Assembly: GCA_024449915.1 (NCBI GenBank)
Contig: JAMZAV010000101.1
Span: 434,001 to 498,000 of the forward strand
Source: Sweltsa coloradensis
Lineage: Eukaryota; Arthropoda; Insecta; Plecoptera; Chloroperlidae
Length of the DNA stretch: 64,000 nucleotides
Direction: 5' to 3'
Shown here: in pieces, positions 21,901 to 33,830 of the stretch
Layout: each line of letters begins with the position of its first letter
Position numbering within the stretch: position 1 is the stretch's first letter
Program-made: the position numbers and the translations under genes
Notes under the pieces: generated by a model
Told to the model about the DNA's origin: nothing
Databases searched by the model: none
What the model saw: only the letters and a program-made list of their open reading frames with translations

Positions 21901-22573
21901 AGTAAGCTTCGGACCATAAACCACCGCGGAGGCCATTATAAAACATTTTCAAATTAGATTTCAAAATGTCGATCAACTTTATAAGCCCACACAACACCAA
22001 TAATAAAATAACCCGCAAAAGAGTTTTGATACCACTAAAAACAGATTATGGTAAAAACTAAATTTTCACCGCTAAAAACCGTAAAGTATCAATCATTTTA
22101 AACACCAATTCACCTCTTTTAGGCAGGATAAAACCACAGATGCAAATAAGTTTCACCACAAATACAATATACAAAATAATCTGCAATTTTTTTTACAAGG
22201 TCCCACACCCAAAATTAAAAAAAAAAAAAAAAAAAAACAGGGGGAGAGAGATATAGAGCTTTCAACTAAATGTTTAATTATTTTCAACACCAATTCACCG
22301 CTTTTGGGTATAATAAAAACAAAAATTGTCTTTTTTTTACCCTTAATACCTGACTCTGACTAAAAACAATCAAACTAGAAATCTATAAACTGTGCACTCA
22401 GCAATAAACTCTTCAGGAAAAATGCCATCTATATATTTGCTTAAAAAAAATTATTTAAAAAATGCTAAAATTATTAATATTATTATTTCCATACTCATAA
22501 CGAATGACAATGCTAGAACAACGATTAAACAGCCTAAATAGACGTCCGTGACTCCTGCACCCACCTTGGTCAT
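13430..22573 (-). CDS. CSP: Chemosensory protein (CSP / OS-D family), three exons
   Basis: CDS join: 22565-22573 (inferred), 17877-18063 and 13430-13569; 111 codons with the first exon, 108 without. The precursor starts MYFVLFALACFGVATILAAE, a clear signal peptide, then EALDAALNDKRYLSRQLKCA, a DPVGRRLRT segment and finally NYPKEWSKI. Cysteine spacing is C-x6-C-x18-C-x2-C, exactly that of arthropod CSPs, which form two disulfide loops on a compact helical bundle that carries small hydrophobic ligands outside cells. The intron between the two main exons is phase 1, after an arginine codon, in the conserved place of CSP genes. Family call is very secure; ligand and tissue are unknown. The tiny first exon is an inference (see its own entry). 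Confidence 0.92.
14498..15068 (+). mobile_element. Helitron-like element, copy D (571 bp)
   Basis: 5' end TTGGATGAGCGTAGCGAGCG; 3' end CGCTCATCCAACAACGCGGC, then ACTTAAGCG and TTTTAATAG before T. The usual CTAG end has decayed to ATAG. Internally shortened compared with copies C and G. Confidence 0.65.
15136..15470 (+). repeat. GACGAC-rich dispersed repeat, copy 1
   Basis: Shares blocks AGAGGCGAGCTCTGGC, CTTGACGACC, CCCCGACGACGA and GCATTATGACCTAACGGTTG with copies at 29630-29952 and, reversed, 30633-31020. The middle is an unstable GAC/GAT trinucleotide tract. No ORF is conserved among the copies. Confidence 0.7.
16471..16929 (-). mobile_element. Helitron-like element, copy E (diverged, 459 bp)
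   Basis: Minus orientation: TTGGATGAGCGTAGCGAGC at 16929 and CTAG near 16471, with the subterminal CCGCGTTGTTGGATGAGC. The interior is strongly diverged and deleted. Confidence 0.6.
17369..17430 (+). repeat. Short dispersed repeat, second copy
   Basis: GACCCCCACTGAACATCAGT then TATGTGACTGAGTGAATAAA: a diverged copy of the repeat at 2561 and 33751. Confidence 0.5.
17877..18063 (-). CDS. CSP: CSP exon 2 (signal peptide and N-terminal half)
   Basis: 62 codons plus one base. ATG at 18063 directly follows AACAG, so this Met may be the start or may be joined in frame to an upstream exon. It encodes the signal peptide (likely cleaved near LAA/EK) and the first two cysteines (KCALGEGACDP). Donor GTGAGT at 17871-17876. 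Confidence 0.92.
18892..18923 (+). repeat. GA dinucleotide microsatellite
   Basis: About 16 uninterrupted GA units. Confidence 0.95.
20213..20416 (-). mobile_element. Helitron-like fragment F
   Basis: The 5' part only, minus orientation: CTTCACTTCGCTCGCTACAC at the right end and a CGCCGTTTGGCGGGAATCGT block matching the 5' third of copies C and G. The 3' end is missing. Confidence 0.55.
21866..21935 (-). repeat. tRNA-derived SINE relic
   Basis: Minus strand has box-A-like GCGGTGGTTTATGGTCC and box-B-like GGGTTTGAATCCC about 30 bases apart. No stable anticodon arm. Confidence 0.4.
22565..22573 (-). CDS. CSP: Possible first coding exon of the CSP gene (Met-Thr-Lys)
   Basis: Minus strand reads ATCTTCAACATGACCAAG and then GTGGGT, a consensus donor. 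Spliced in phase 0 to the acceptor directly before the 18063 ATG this gives MTKMYFVLFALACFG, a normal signal-peptide start with a basic n-region. The surrounding 100 bases are much richer in GC than the neighbourhood and have promoter-like elements. Inferred: no transcript, and the intron would be 4.5 kb. Confidence 0.5.
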
Positions 22574-22680
22574 GTTGAAGATTGTGTGGAGGATGCTGCT
22601 GCGTCTGGCCTCGTCCGTCGTCAACTGGTGTCTGAAGATAGAGGCTCTGGTACATAAGTCGCCCTTTTAATGGGTCACCG
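22574..22680 (-). promoter_or_regulatory. Candidate core promoter and 5' UTR of the CSP gene
   Basis: On the minus strand ATTAAAAGGGCG (22671-22660) is TATA-like. About 35 bases downstream lies TTCAGAC (around 22633), similar to arthropod initiator TCAGT. A 60-base GC-rich leader then runs to the ATG at 22573. Confidence 0.4.
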
Positions 22681-23971
22681 GAGAAAGTTAGTCGGCGGGC
22701 CGCACACCGTGTTGAACCTTCACGCCTACACTGGAGACCGTGACGTATCAGCGTCGCTCGTAAATACGAGTCATTTAGACCGGGCGTAGGATTTACTCTT
22801 GGAATTCATAAATAACATTTGAATAATTAGGCAATTAATGAATGAAGTGCTATTACGACATTAGTCACGTGGATGATGTTTGCATTCAATGACCTGAAGA
22901 TTGGCGCAACCGATCGTAAGAGCAAAATAATCGGTAGAGGTAGCTCGGCTACGATCCGGAGCTCTCCGGAAATCCTGACTTAAAATTGTCTAATGTTTTA
23001 CTAAATCAGAAAGTGAATGTTAGGATGAGTCTCATAAAATATTTCTTCGATCTCAGGGTTAACGAAAAAAAGTACAATAATTTTCGTCCAATGTGAATTT
23101 TGTCCAATAAATGTGGTACGTTCCAAATGGCATAAGGAAAATGAGATGGTGAATTTAATTTCGTATTGTAAATAAAAAAATAACGACCAGTTCCAAATAG
23201 TCCAGGAAAAATGCCCCTTTAGTTCGGTCACTGAAGAGGTGCAAAGTTGTTCGTGCAGGCTAAACAATAACAAAAGCGATGTTAGTAATATTGAAAACTG
23301 TGTTGTGGATCGTATTATTAATATGTACAATATTGTAGCAGTAACACACGTGAAACAATCAATCACCCCCCGCCCTCCCGGTCGGGACTCAAACAGATTT
23401 CCCACTTTCATGAAGATAGTCCACCAGGGCCCTTGTCTCGCAGATAGGTTTATTGTAATTTACGAGTATATGTAATTACTAGTTACAATTGCACATTACG
23501 TTGTACTTTTGATTGTAGTGATGGGGCAACCTGGTGGACATACTAGGAGCGCAGCCTTGTCATTTCGACACCTGCCCAAGACATTACCGGTACTTCACCT
23601 CCATTAGGCCTATAGCCTTACGGAATGAGGAAAAACCTTGGAAAACACTTCACTCAGGATTGGCAATAACTGATATCTAACCGACAACTCTCTTATAACG
23701 CTTAAGCTAGCTATATCGGTTGTCTATCAATTACTTTATTCTTAGCCATACAAAATACAAATTACAAACTTTTTAATTAGGTTGCCGAAAAACTATAGCC
23801 TACATTAATTAATAAGATACGTATAGGCCTACATTCACTTTTAGTCGTAACAGGTAGTAATTATTTTTGTGAGTTCAATGCATCCCCAAAATGGTTTATA
23901 TAAACTTGCAGTGGATGATAAGATGGGGACTCTTCGTGTATCTAAATAGGTATTTTGTGAGTTATATAATA
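22681..23971. other. Intergenic, nothing recognised
   Basis: AT-rich DNA upstream of the proposed CSP promoter. A possible decayed tRNA-like stretch near 23360-23430 (CCGGTCGGGACTCAAACAG). No gene supported. Confidence 0.4.
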
Positions 23972-24141
23972 TTTTCTCGATTTGATTAGTCGGGAAACAC
24001 TCCCGTAGGTGTAATTTTTGTTATTTATTATAATTCAGAAATTTTTTAAAAAATGGAATGCTGGAATGCGTGAGAGCCGTGGTTCGAATCCCGGTTGGGG
24101 CGGACTTTTTTAATTTCTGAATTGTAGTAAATAATTATAGA
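23972..24141 (+). mobile_element. TIR end plus truncated tRNA-like cassette in inverted flanks
   Basis: Starts with the TTTCTCGATTTGATTAGTCG end seen at 1702, then ATAATTCAGAAATTTTTTAA, then the 3' half of the Glu/Gly-like tRNA body (CGTGGTTCGAATCCCGGTTG), then TTTTTTAATTTCTGAATTGT. The sequences on the two sides of the tRNA part are inverted copies of each other. This shows that the terminal-repeat element and the tRNA cassette belong to one composite. Confidence 0.6.
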
Positions 24142-24167
24142 ATATAATTGTGAAGCTGTTTTAAGAG

Positions 24168-24290
24168 GACTCAATCTCAGCATTCGCCCTAACGACTGAA
24201 GAAAACCAAGGATTGCCGGTAGCGAGATTGAATCCGTGACCTCCGAATCACAGTCTCACACGTTACGCATAAACTACCTATGTCGGATAG
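24168..24290 (-). repeat. tRNA-derived SINE copy
   Basis: Minus strand: TAGGTAGTTTATGCGTAACG, then GAGGTCACGGATTCAATCTC (boxes A and B), then a tail with GCGAATGCTGAGATTGAGTC. A similar tail (GCGAACGCTGAGATTGATTG) occurs at 31200-31345, so these form one SINE family. Confidence 0.5.
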
Positions 24291-24709
24291 TTAAGTTACA
24301 CTTTTAGATAACTGGTGAAGCATAGTATACGAGACTATTTTGATGGGTTGAAACTTGAAACATAATAATATGTATCGTAGGGTATTACAAAATACATATT
24401 ACATAGCATGAATAAAACATTAATACCCTCCTTAGAAGCTAGATGTAATATTTAAGTGTGAAACTGTATATAGGGCCTATGTGAAGGCTATGTTATTTAA
24501 AACAATGAATATATTATTCTTAACCTACCTTGACAAAGGGGAAATGGCATTACGAAATTCACTTTAGTTAATGTGTGAGGTTTCTTTGAAATTGACAAAA
24601 TTGTTTCACATTACTGTAAGTGTAAGGCCGTTCTGAATCCATAGCTATGGTATACTTGGTCATTACCACGGATGGAAAATATAAAACACATCTCGGTATG
24701 TATACGTGC

Positions 24710-26363
24710 CATCCCAGCAAACACAAATTCTTAATTTGGCATCCAAACGGCACCCACTTTTTATTAATGTGGGTGACGTATTGTCAACACAGCAAGTTAC
24801 CGAAACGCTGAATTTATGGCCCCTTTGATGTTAACAATACAGTAGCAGAACATGGCAACAAACTGTCACCAAAATGCTATCCGATCAGCAGCCAAGTGGC
24901 ACATGCAACGACATGCAATTCCAATCTCGTCACTAGAACGGCACTCTTTCGGCAACGTATCATCCGTAGCGCGATCCAGGAGCAAAATATGTAACTATAA
25001 AAACAAAACAAAAAAGATTGATTGATATAATATCGGTTATATATATAGGTATTTCATAGTAATTTCTGACACCAGTCGATAGCCTGTGGGTAGATACACA
25101 TAATATATTAATTGCAAGTAATTATAAAATTTAAATTTAGGTGTCTCGTACTCGATCCAGCAGGGACTCTCCATCTGAAAGCCAAACCTTTAACCGTTGC
25201 GCCACGACGAAGCTTGAACGTGAGTGGGCATAATCACCTATAGATACAACAGCAAATCGACTTGACTGAATTGTAGTTATTGTGCGCTTGCTCTGTGGCC
25301 TATCTGTATCGCCTTTTAACTATTTTGGATGTGTTATGTTCAGTATATTATTATACTAATGGTGTACAGTATATTTTTATTGTGGGTACAGTAAATAATA
25401 TTATTCCATGTGAGTTCTGTTTTAAAGCGCATGTTCGAAATTTTGTTCTTGGTGTTGATATAGGTCGGGGCGGGTGCATCTGCATAAATAAACCATGGGC
25501 GTGGCCGATGCGATCCATGGATGATACGTATTAAAGACAACGGTACTAAGTCTAGTGCCATATGAAACCCAAAATTAAATGACTTCATGAGAGATCTTCA
25601 TATCTTTTTGTCTCAGTTGGTAAAAAGTGAAACTTGTCTTCTCTCTACACGTTGTTGCAATTTTCAATTTAACTGCATTACAAGAGAAAATGTTAGCAGG
25701 CCAAAAAAGCTACAGAACTATCTGCTTAAACAATTCAATGGTGGTACGCTTGTGGCTCCGTGGCGGTAACCGAAAATTAATAATGTATTCATTATCATGG
25801 TGCTTGGATAATGGATATAATACATACAACTCGTGTTGAAAGATCTTTATGGTCTAGATTGATTTGATTTCAGTAATAATTCCAACATGCTTTTTTGTTT
25901 CACTGGCTAAAATTAGCAAATTATATATTGCCTTACTGTATTGTACATGTATACAAGCATACACAATATAAATGGTTCCAATATACATATACTAAACAGC
26001 AATTAATAACAAAACGTGAACACCAAATGAGCATGAATATAATAAAACATCTCTCTTGTTTCTTTATATAATAAAAGTTATAGTATGCCATTTGAGTGCC
26101 GTATTAAGGTCCAAAGGGCAGACTGTACGGCAGTAAAAGGGTATCGGTTTGGTAGACAATTGACAGTGCCCGATCGGTAACAATCTGGTGCCGGTTATTA
26201 ATACAAGAATTCATGCAACGCAAGGGGAAAAGCAGATAACGGAACGGTGACGAGACGGCAATCATGAAAACACGCGAAACGGCACACGGCAGTAAATTGA
26301 CATGTGTGGTAACAAACCGGCACCGATTAGTTACAAAAGTGAATTTGTGTGTTTGCTGGGATG
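24710..26363. mobile_element. 1.65-kb element bounded by CATCCCAGCAAACAC inverted repeats
   Basis: The left end CATCCCAGCAAACACAAATT and the right end, complement of CATCCCAGCAAACACACAAA, are inverted copies. Subterminal DNA on both sides repeats short words such as ACGGCA and CGGCAA. A tRNA-like stretch lies inside. No transposase is readable. Class unknown. Confidence 0.5.
25143..25210 (-). repeat. tRNA-like SINE relic inside the 24.7-26.4 kb element
   Basis: Minus strand: GTGGCGCAACGGTTAAAGG (box A) and GCTGGATCGAGTACGAGAC (box B). Confidence 0.4.
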
Positions 26364-26689
26364 TTAACAAGTTGATCACGTGATCAGGTGTTTGCTCTAG
26401 GTCAAACACTTGTTTAAGGGCGCTTTAATTAACCAGGTTTAAGTAATTATTACATCTTCAATACAAATATTTATTCAGTCAAAATGTGACTTTACTAGTA
26501 GGGCCTATGTGAGTCATGACAAACAGTACCCAAAATGTCAATCTAGAGTAGTTTTATAAAAAGAGATACGAAAAAAACATTATATTTTAAATTTCTTTTA
26601 CATTTCTCGTCGAACACCTGCCCTTGATGCAATGCTTATCCCTCTTCAGGTGTCTAGCTAAACAAAATTGTTCAGTCAGCATTGCCGGT

Positions 26690-26757
26690 GGTGGGATTCG
26701 AAACCCTGACACCACGAATCAAAGTCCTACAATATCGCATGAGCCACCACCTTCGGT
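26690..26757 (-). repeat. tRNA-like SINE relic
   Basis: Minus strand: GGTGGTGGCTCATGCGATA and GGGTTTCGAATCCCACCACC. Box spacing fits a tRNA head. Confidence 0.45.
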
Positions 26758-26839
26758 TTTTTTTCACGAAGAAAATAGTATTGAAATTGTTTTCAAATTC
26801 TGTTTTCAGGTTCTTATTTGGCATAAGCTCGTTCTGCAA

Positions 26840-27010
26840 GACTGATCATCGCGGCGCCAAGGATCGCGGCGCCAAGCCATGCCATACAGAGTGCGCCTGG
26901 CCCGGCAGGGCAGCAGCTAGTGAGGGGTGAGGTGATGGTGATGGTGATGGTTCTATGACTGATCATCGCGGCGCCAAGCCATGCCATACAGAGTGCGCCT
27001 GGCCCGGCCC
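26840..27010 (+). repeat. Direct duplication in GC-rich DNA
   Basis: GACTGATCATCGCGGCGCCA occurs at about 26840 and 26956; after each, AAGCCATGCCATACAGAGTG and CGCCTGGCCCGGC follow. Between them lies a GGTGAT tract. The GC-rich block continues to about 27200. No recognisable protein in any frame. Confidence 0.6.
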
Positions 27011-27387
27011 AGCTCATGGGGGCACCTCAGCTTCCGCAGGAGGAAAGTGAAATCAAGGTGTGATCGGTTGTGCGTGTGGTCCACGTCTCTTGCAGCGTCT
27101 GAGAGGGCAATTAAACCTGGCCTTTTGTTTCGTCTCGAATCTCCTGGCACCGCAGTCATCACTCCGTGGGGTAAACTCGAACCCGTTACTTAGACCTACT
27201 TGATAGGGTATTGACGCACGGCGCAGGTTATATAATCGAAAACACTCTCCCTTGCAGGTAAACAAATGTCTCTTGATCAGGATGTTTTGTTTTATTAGTA
27301 TGGCCTAAGTTACAGTGAACATGACTTCGGGATTCCCTGTCTCACAACGCAACCATCATAATAGTTATGTGATAATCGTGCACCCAA

Positions 27388-27475
27388 TACCCCAGAGCCT
27401 TCCGCGGTGACTCATATGGTTGGGTGCATGACCAGATATATCTGGAACTTAGTGTACAGGGCCTAAGGTTTGAAT
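27388..27475 (+). repeat. tRNA-like SINE relic
   Basis: CTTCCGCGGTGACTCATATG and, 55 bases later, AAGGTTTGAATTCTTATC resemble boxes A and B. Weak. Confidence 0.3.
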
Positions 27476-27479
27476 TCTT

Positions 27480-29629
<2,150 letters not shown>

Positions 29630-29952
29630 CTTTGACCCGGGGAAGAATTTGAAGCAGAGCATGGCTCTGCTAATCATAAAAGGCGTGGAAAGAGATAAAG
29701 TCCATCTCGCCAATATCAGCTATGTAGGGGAGTATCTTACTCCTCGAAACTAGAGGCGAGCTCTGGCGGTCGTCGTCGAAGACCCTTCCCCTCCCCTTGA
29801 CGACCTCCCCGACGACGACGACCATGACAACACGACGAACGATGACGACCACGACGTGGTTCTTACCAGCACGGGACTTTCCTCCCAATATTCCCTAGGC
29901 TAGAGTGGCGCATTATGACCTAACGGTTGACGTGCCCTTTGTCCAAATAAAC
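29630..29952 (+). repeat. GACGAC-rich dispersed repeat, copy 2
   Basis: Same block order as copy 1: GGAAAGAGATAAAGTC, GAGGCGAGCTCTGGC, the GACGAC tract and GCATTATGACCTAACGGTTG. Confidence 0.7.
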
Positions 29953-30632
29953 CAAATCTATAAAATTATAGTATGATTATTAAAGCTTTATATTTTCATT
30001 GTCGTGTGCGTGTGCTTGTGCGTGTGGCCTCCACGTGCATACTAAGTATTCACTATTCACTGCACACTGTTGCATTCCACTCGGTCACATCACACAAGGA
30101 TTGTACGGCGGTGAATACACAATCGAGTTTAGAGTGGACTAGGAGGTCTCCATTAGCAAAGTGCATGGCGCTTCCCTCAGTCTGTCTCTCTGTCTCTAAG
30201 TTATTATGTTGGTTTGTTGTAAGAATGTCTGCTGCTGTCTGTAGGGTAAATGACCCTCGTGACAAGCTATAAGTTTTTTTAAAATTTTTTTTATATAAGT
30301 ATTTTTTCGGGTATTAGTTAGGAAGGAATGTCCAAGGGATGTGTCAGGAAGACGTCTATGACTCGGAAAACCTCGTAAAAATCATTCAGGCAGGACTGTC
30401 GGTGGCTTGTATCGATTCGTCAACCTTGCCTGTTTAGGGTATGATGGTAAAAATAAAAGGCAATATTTGTCTAGGATGTGCCCGAAAGCGGTGAATTTGA
30501 GGTGAAAATAATAATTCAAAATTTCGTTAGAATTGGTGTATCTTTGCCTCCTTGATATTTTTTAGAACCGGGGTCCGGAATAATGCTTTCAGGACTCTCA
30601 GGTTACAGTAAACCCGTTGTTATGACAATTCA

Positions 30633-31020
30633 GTTTAGTTTAGTTTATTTGGATTAAGGGCGCGTCAACTGTTAGGTCATAATGCACCACTCTAGCCTAG
30701 GGAATATGGGGAGGAAAGTCCCATGCTGGACAGATTTTGCCACGGGTATCGGGAAGATGAGGGGGATTCTCACATCGTGGTCGTCATCGTCTTTGTCATC
30801 GTTTGTGTTGTCATTGTCGTCGTCGTCGTCGTCGGGAGGTCGTCAAGGGGATGGGGAGGGGTTCATTACGAAGACTGCCAGAGCTCGTCTCTAGTTTTCA
30901 CGGAGTATATTCCCCTTGGTAGTTGGTAGCTGATGTTTGCGAGATAGACTTTATCTCTTTCCTCGCCTTTTACGATGGGCCAAATTCTATCCCGGACCCT
31001 GACGGGGTATATGACAATCC
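30633..31020 (-). repeat. GACGAC-rich dispersed repeat, copy 3 (reverse)
   Basis: The reverse complement of copies 1 and 2, lying about 680 bp from copy 2 in opposite orientation, so the two could pair. Confidence 0.7.
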
Positions 31021-31199
31021 AGATGCAGTTACTTAAGTTAAAATAAATTACACATTAGATATTGTTTTGTCCATAACAGTGAGTTGATGATGAAGATTAT
31101 TAATTCATTCGTTTTACCGTTAGTTAGTCGTTTCCAGTGGGTATAAATCAAAGAAATGACCTAGTGTGAGTGTGACTCTTCATTGTGATAGGATACAAG

Positions 31200-31345
31200 G
31201 ATTAGTAACAATCAATCTCAGCGTTCGCATATGAACTTTTCCTGAGGAAACCCCTAACGAAACTTTTCAGTCAGAACTACCATAGTCTTTTATCGAACCG
31301 AAGACCTCCCAAATTAAAGAACGTTATAGTATCGTTCTGTGTTCT
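31200..31345 (-). repeat. tRNA-derived SINE copy
   Basis: Minus strand: GGAGGTCTTCGGTTCGATAA (box B), then a tail ending GCTGAGATTGATTG that matches the tail of the 24168-24290 copy. Confidence 0.45.
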
Positions 31346-32680
31346 AATCAAAATATGTGTATTGGAGTCTTCTCCGATTTGTCAAGATGATGAAATTACG
31401 ATCGTATCATAATATTGCGAGACTACTCTTCCAAATACACCTAGGATCGCCTAACAGGTGATCTAAGAATATAATATTCATGTCAGTGTCAGAACTGTAA
31501 CCGCCTGTTTCATATTCATGTCGCATTGTTAAGACCAGGAATATAGGGCGCAAGTGAGTTGATTATTAAGGATGTACACGCGTGTGTGTGTTCTATGTTG
31601 ATATGTAACCCTGTATTTGCAAGCGAAAGTTATGCCCTTGAAAATAGTAACATTTCAGCCCTGAAATACATTGTGCCGTTTAAACATTTGAGAAAAATAT
31701 TTATGATTAATGTTACATGATTGAAAGATTGTGTATTTGCCAATATCTTGCCATATATTTATAGTTAATATTGATTACTTTTCATCATGAGCGCTAAAAA
31801 TCATTATACGCAATACAACCATATCGGCATTCCTATTTTTTCAAACACTATTCATTGTCCCATAATATCCAATTAAAATTTTGGATCTTGTGGTTGGAAT
31901 ACTTGTGTAGTTTAAAATATAAATACAGAAAGAATTACTTTGTATTTCGAGTGTACACGTACTCATATGTACTGATTTGAAGTGAAGGACCTATATTAAA
32001 ATGAATGAGAAGTGCGAATCAATTCTGTCGATGCATTAAACGCATGTTCACAAAAAATACTTGTTGGAATGTTGTAACTTATTTTCAGTAAGTTTGAAAA
32101 TGCATAGAGATAAACACAACTGCATGGTCACTTTTTGAAAAATTAATTCAATATTAACTAACAAAGGTTAAATTAAACGAATAAAATTAATACAATAATG
32201 CTTGGGAGAAGATGGCTCATTGTACTAAAACGCTCATTCATCAACGTGACTGCTAAAAGTAAAAGCGGTACCTATTATAATAATTGTTACGAAGACGACA
32301 ACCATGGTCATGATCTCAATCAAAAATACATAATAACTTTTTGAATTAAATGTAGACAAGGTTAATAATTTGGCAAAAAGTGGCATTACACATTAATCTT
32401 TTTTCATTTCACAAAATTAATTGTGTTTGGTGCTTTGTATGTTTGTACACTTTGGAAAATGAAAGACCTACATAGCACAAAATAACATAGTTTTAAGAAT
32501 GCATGTTATTTACATTATATCTAGCATATTACATATTTCTGCAATTTGTCTACTAATTCGTACATTAACATAGCAACAATAACACCATAAATAGCATACA
32601 ATACCAAGTATGTATTGAAATTTATTTCATTATTTAAGAGAGCTTAATTGATTTTGCCTGCGCACAGATCAGAGATAATT
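31346..32680. other. Intergenic, no feature recognised
   Basis: AT-rich DNA with no exon, tRNA or obvious inverted repeat that I could support. Confidence 0.4.
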
Positions 32681-32731
32681 GTGATTGTACTACAAACAGA
32701 AATTTAATTTATAGATAGAATTTAATATGGT

Positions 32732-32802
32732 GTCTTCATAGCTCAGTTAGTAAGAGCAGGGTCCGGACAGCCAAGGTCCCGGGTTCAATCCCCGGTGGAG
32801 GC
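32732..32802 (+). repeat. tRNA-like cassette, second type, in the same inverted flanks
   Basis: A cloverleaf forms with a 7-bp acceptor (GTCTTCA/TGGAGGC), a D stem GCTC/GAGC and a perfect 5-bp T stem CCGGG/CCCGG with loop TTCAATC. The anticodon stem GGGTC/CCAAG does not pair and the variable loop is short, so it is not a functional tRNA. It is followed by CACTTTTTTAATTTCTG, almost the same junction as at 1.5 and 24.1 kb. An inverted copy of the flank (ATTGTACTACAAACAGAAAT) precedes it at 32683. Confidence 0.6.
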
Positions 32803-33750
32803 ACTTTTTTAATTTCTGTCTATGATACAATCATAACAGCGTCATAGTCGCCTAGGATAAAACCAAGGTTAAACACACCAGTATTAAACCACCGAGCATA
32901 CGTGTTGTTCCCTAGGTTAAGTTCTTTACTCCAACAATATATTGTTGAAACGTACGAGTAGAATATAGATCATAATCACAGAAGTCACGAGGAAAGTGGC
33001 CAGCGCTCAACATAGTTATCTCTAAAGCTCTAGCATCGGTGATCGCTTATAATATTCTTGTGCGAGTTCGAAGATTTCCGGCATCGTTCGGAAATTCCGA
33101 TTCGAAAGTAGTTTCGCGGTAAATTGATGTGAAGAAATGATCACTTTCGCTAATGAGCTTGGCGTATCCGGATTTGAATGTGGTTACGTAATGTTTTGTA
33201 TGTTATGAACTATTGTATGTGAATTGTGAACTATATACAAATCCAATGGTGAACGGAGAAAAAATATGATACATTACGATACAATAAAATACAATACGAT
33301 AGATACAATAAATACAATACAATGCAATACAATATACAATACAATTAAGGTTACAATTAAGGTTTAATTTTGGAGTTAGTCAGACAAATCAAGGACTAAA
33401 GTATTTAGAATCTGTCAAAACACAATTCTGTATTTTCCGATTGATTTATATGATCATTGATCAAGCCTGAAACTTTATTATTAGATTTATTATTAGCAAT
33501 TACAGAAAGTCTTAATAACATATTATGCCTGTAGGACTATAGGAACGCGCCAACACAAATCGTCCTATTTAAATAATTATCCAATAATACCTTGAGGATA
33601 CCACACAATTCACACACAATACACAGCGGGTGATTATTTATATTTGTTCGTGTTTCAATTGATTGATATCTAACCAATTATCGATATCGAATCCTTCGTC
33701 GAATCGTCGATTGCGTCGGGGCCTACAGGGTTGGCTTGGTCGCTTTGGTT

Positions 33751-33830
33751 TACTGTCCCCCACTGAAAATCAGTTACATGACTGAGTGGGTAGACTCTAA
33801 ATACGAATTTGTTTATTTTGTTTATTTGCA
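33751..33830 (+). repeat. Short dispersed repeat, third copy
   Basis: TACTGTCCCCCACTGAAAAT then CAGTTACATGACTGAGTGGG; nearly identical to the 2561 copy. Confidence 0.6.

Larger units (their letters stand above)
18064..22564. other. Putative CSP intron 1
   Basis: 4.5 kb without a recognisable exon. It holds a GA microsatellite, Helitron-like fragment F (20213-20416) and a tRNA-like SINE relic near 21866-21935. If the 22.57-kb exon is wrong, this is upstream intergenic DNA. Confidence 0.45.

Noticed and set aside
22455..22655. 66-codon minus ORF MYQSLYLQTPVDD...
   Set aside because: It overlaps the proposed CSP 5' UTR in another frame; no family recognised. The alternative frame through the donor (MTKVGAG...) would need intron retention.
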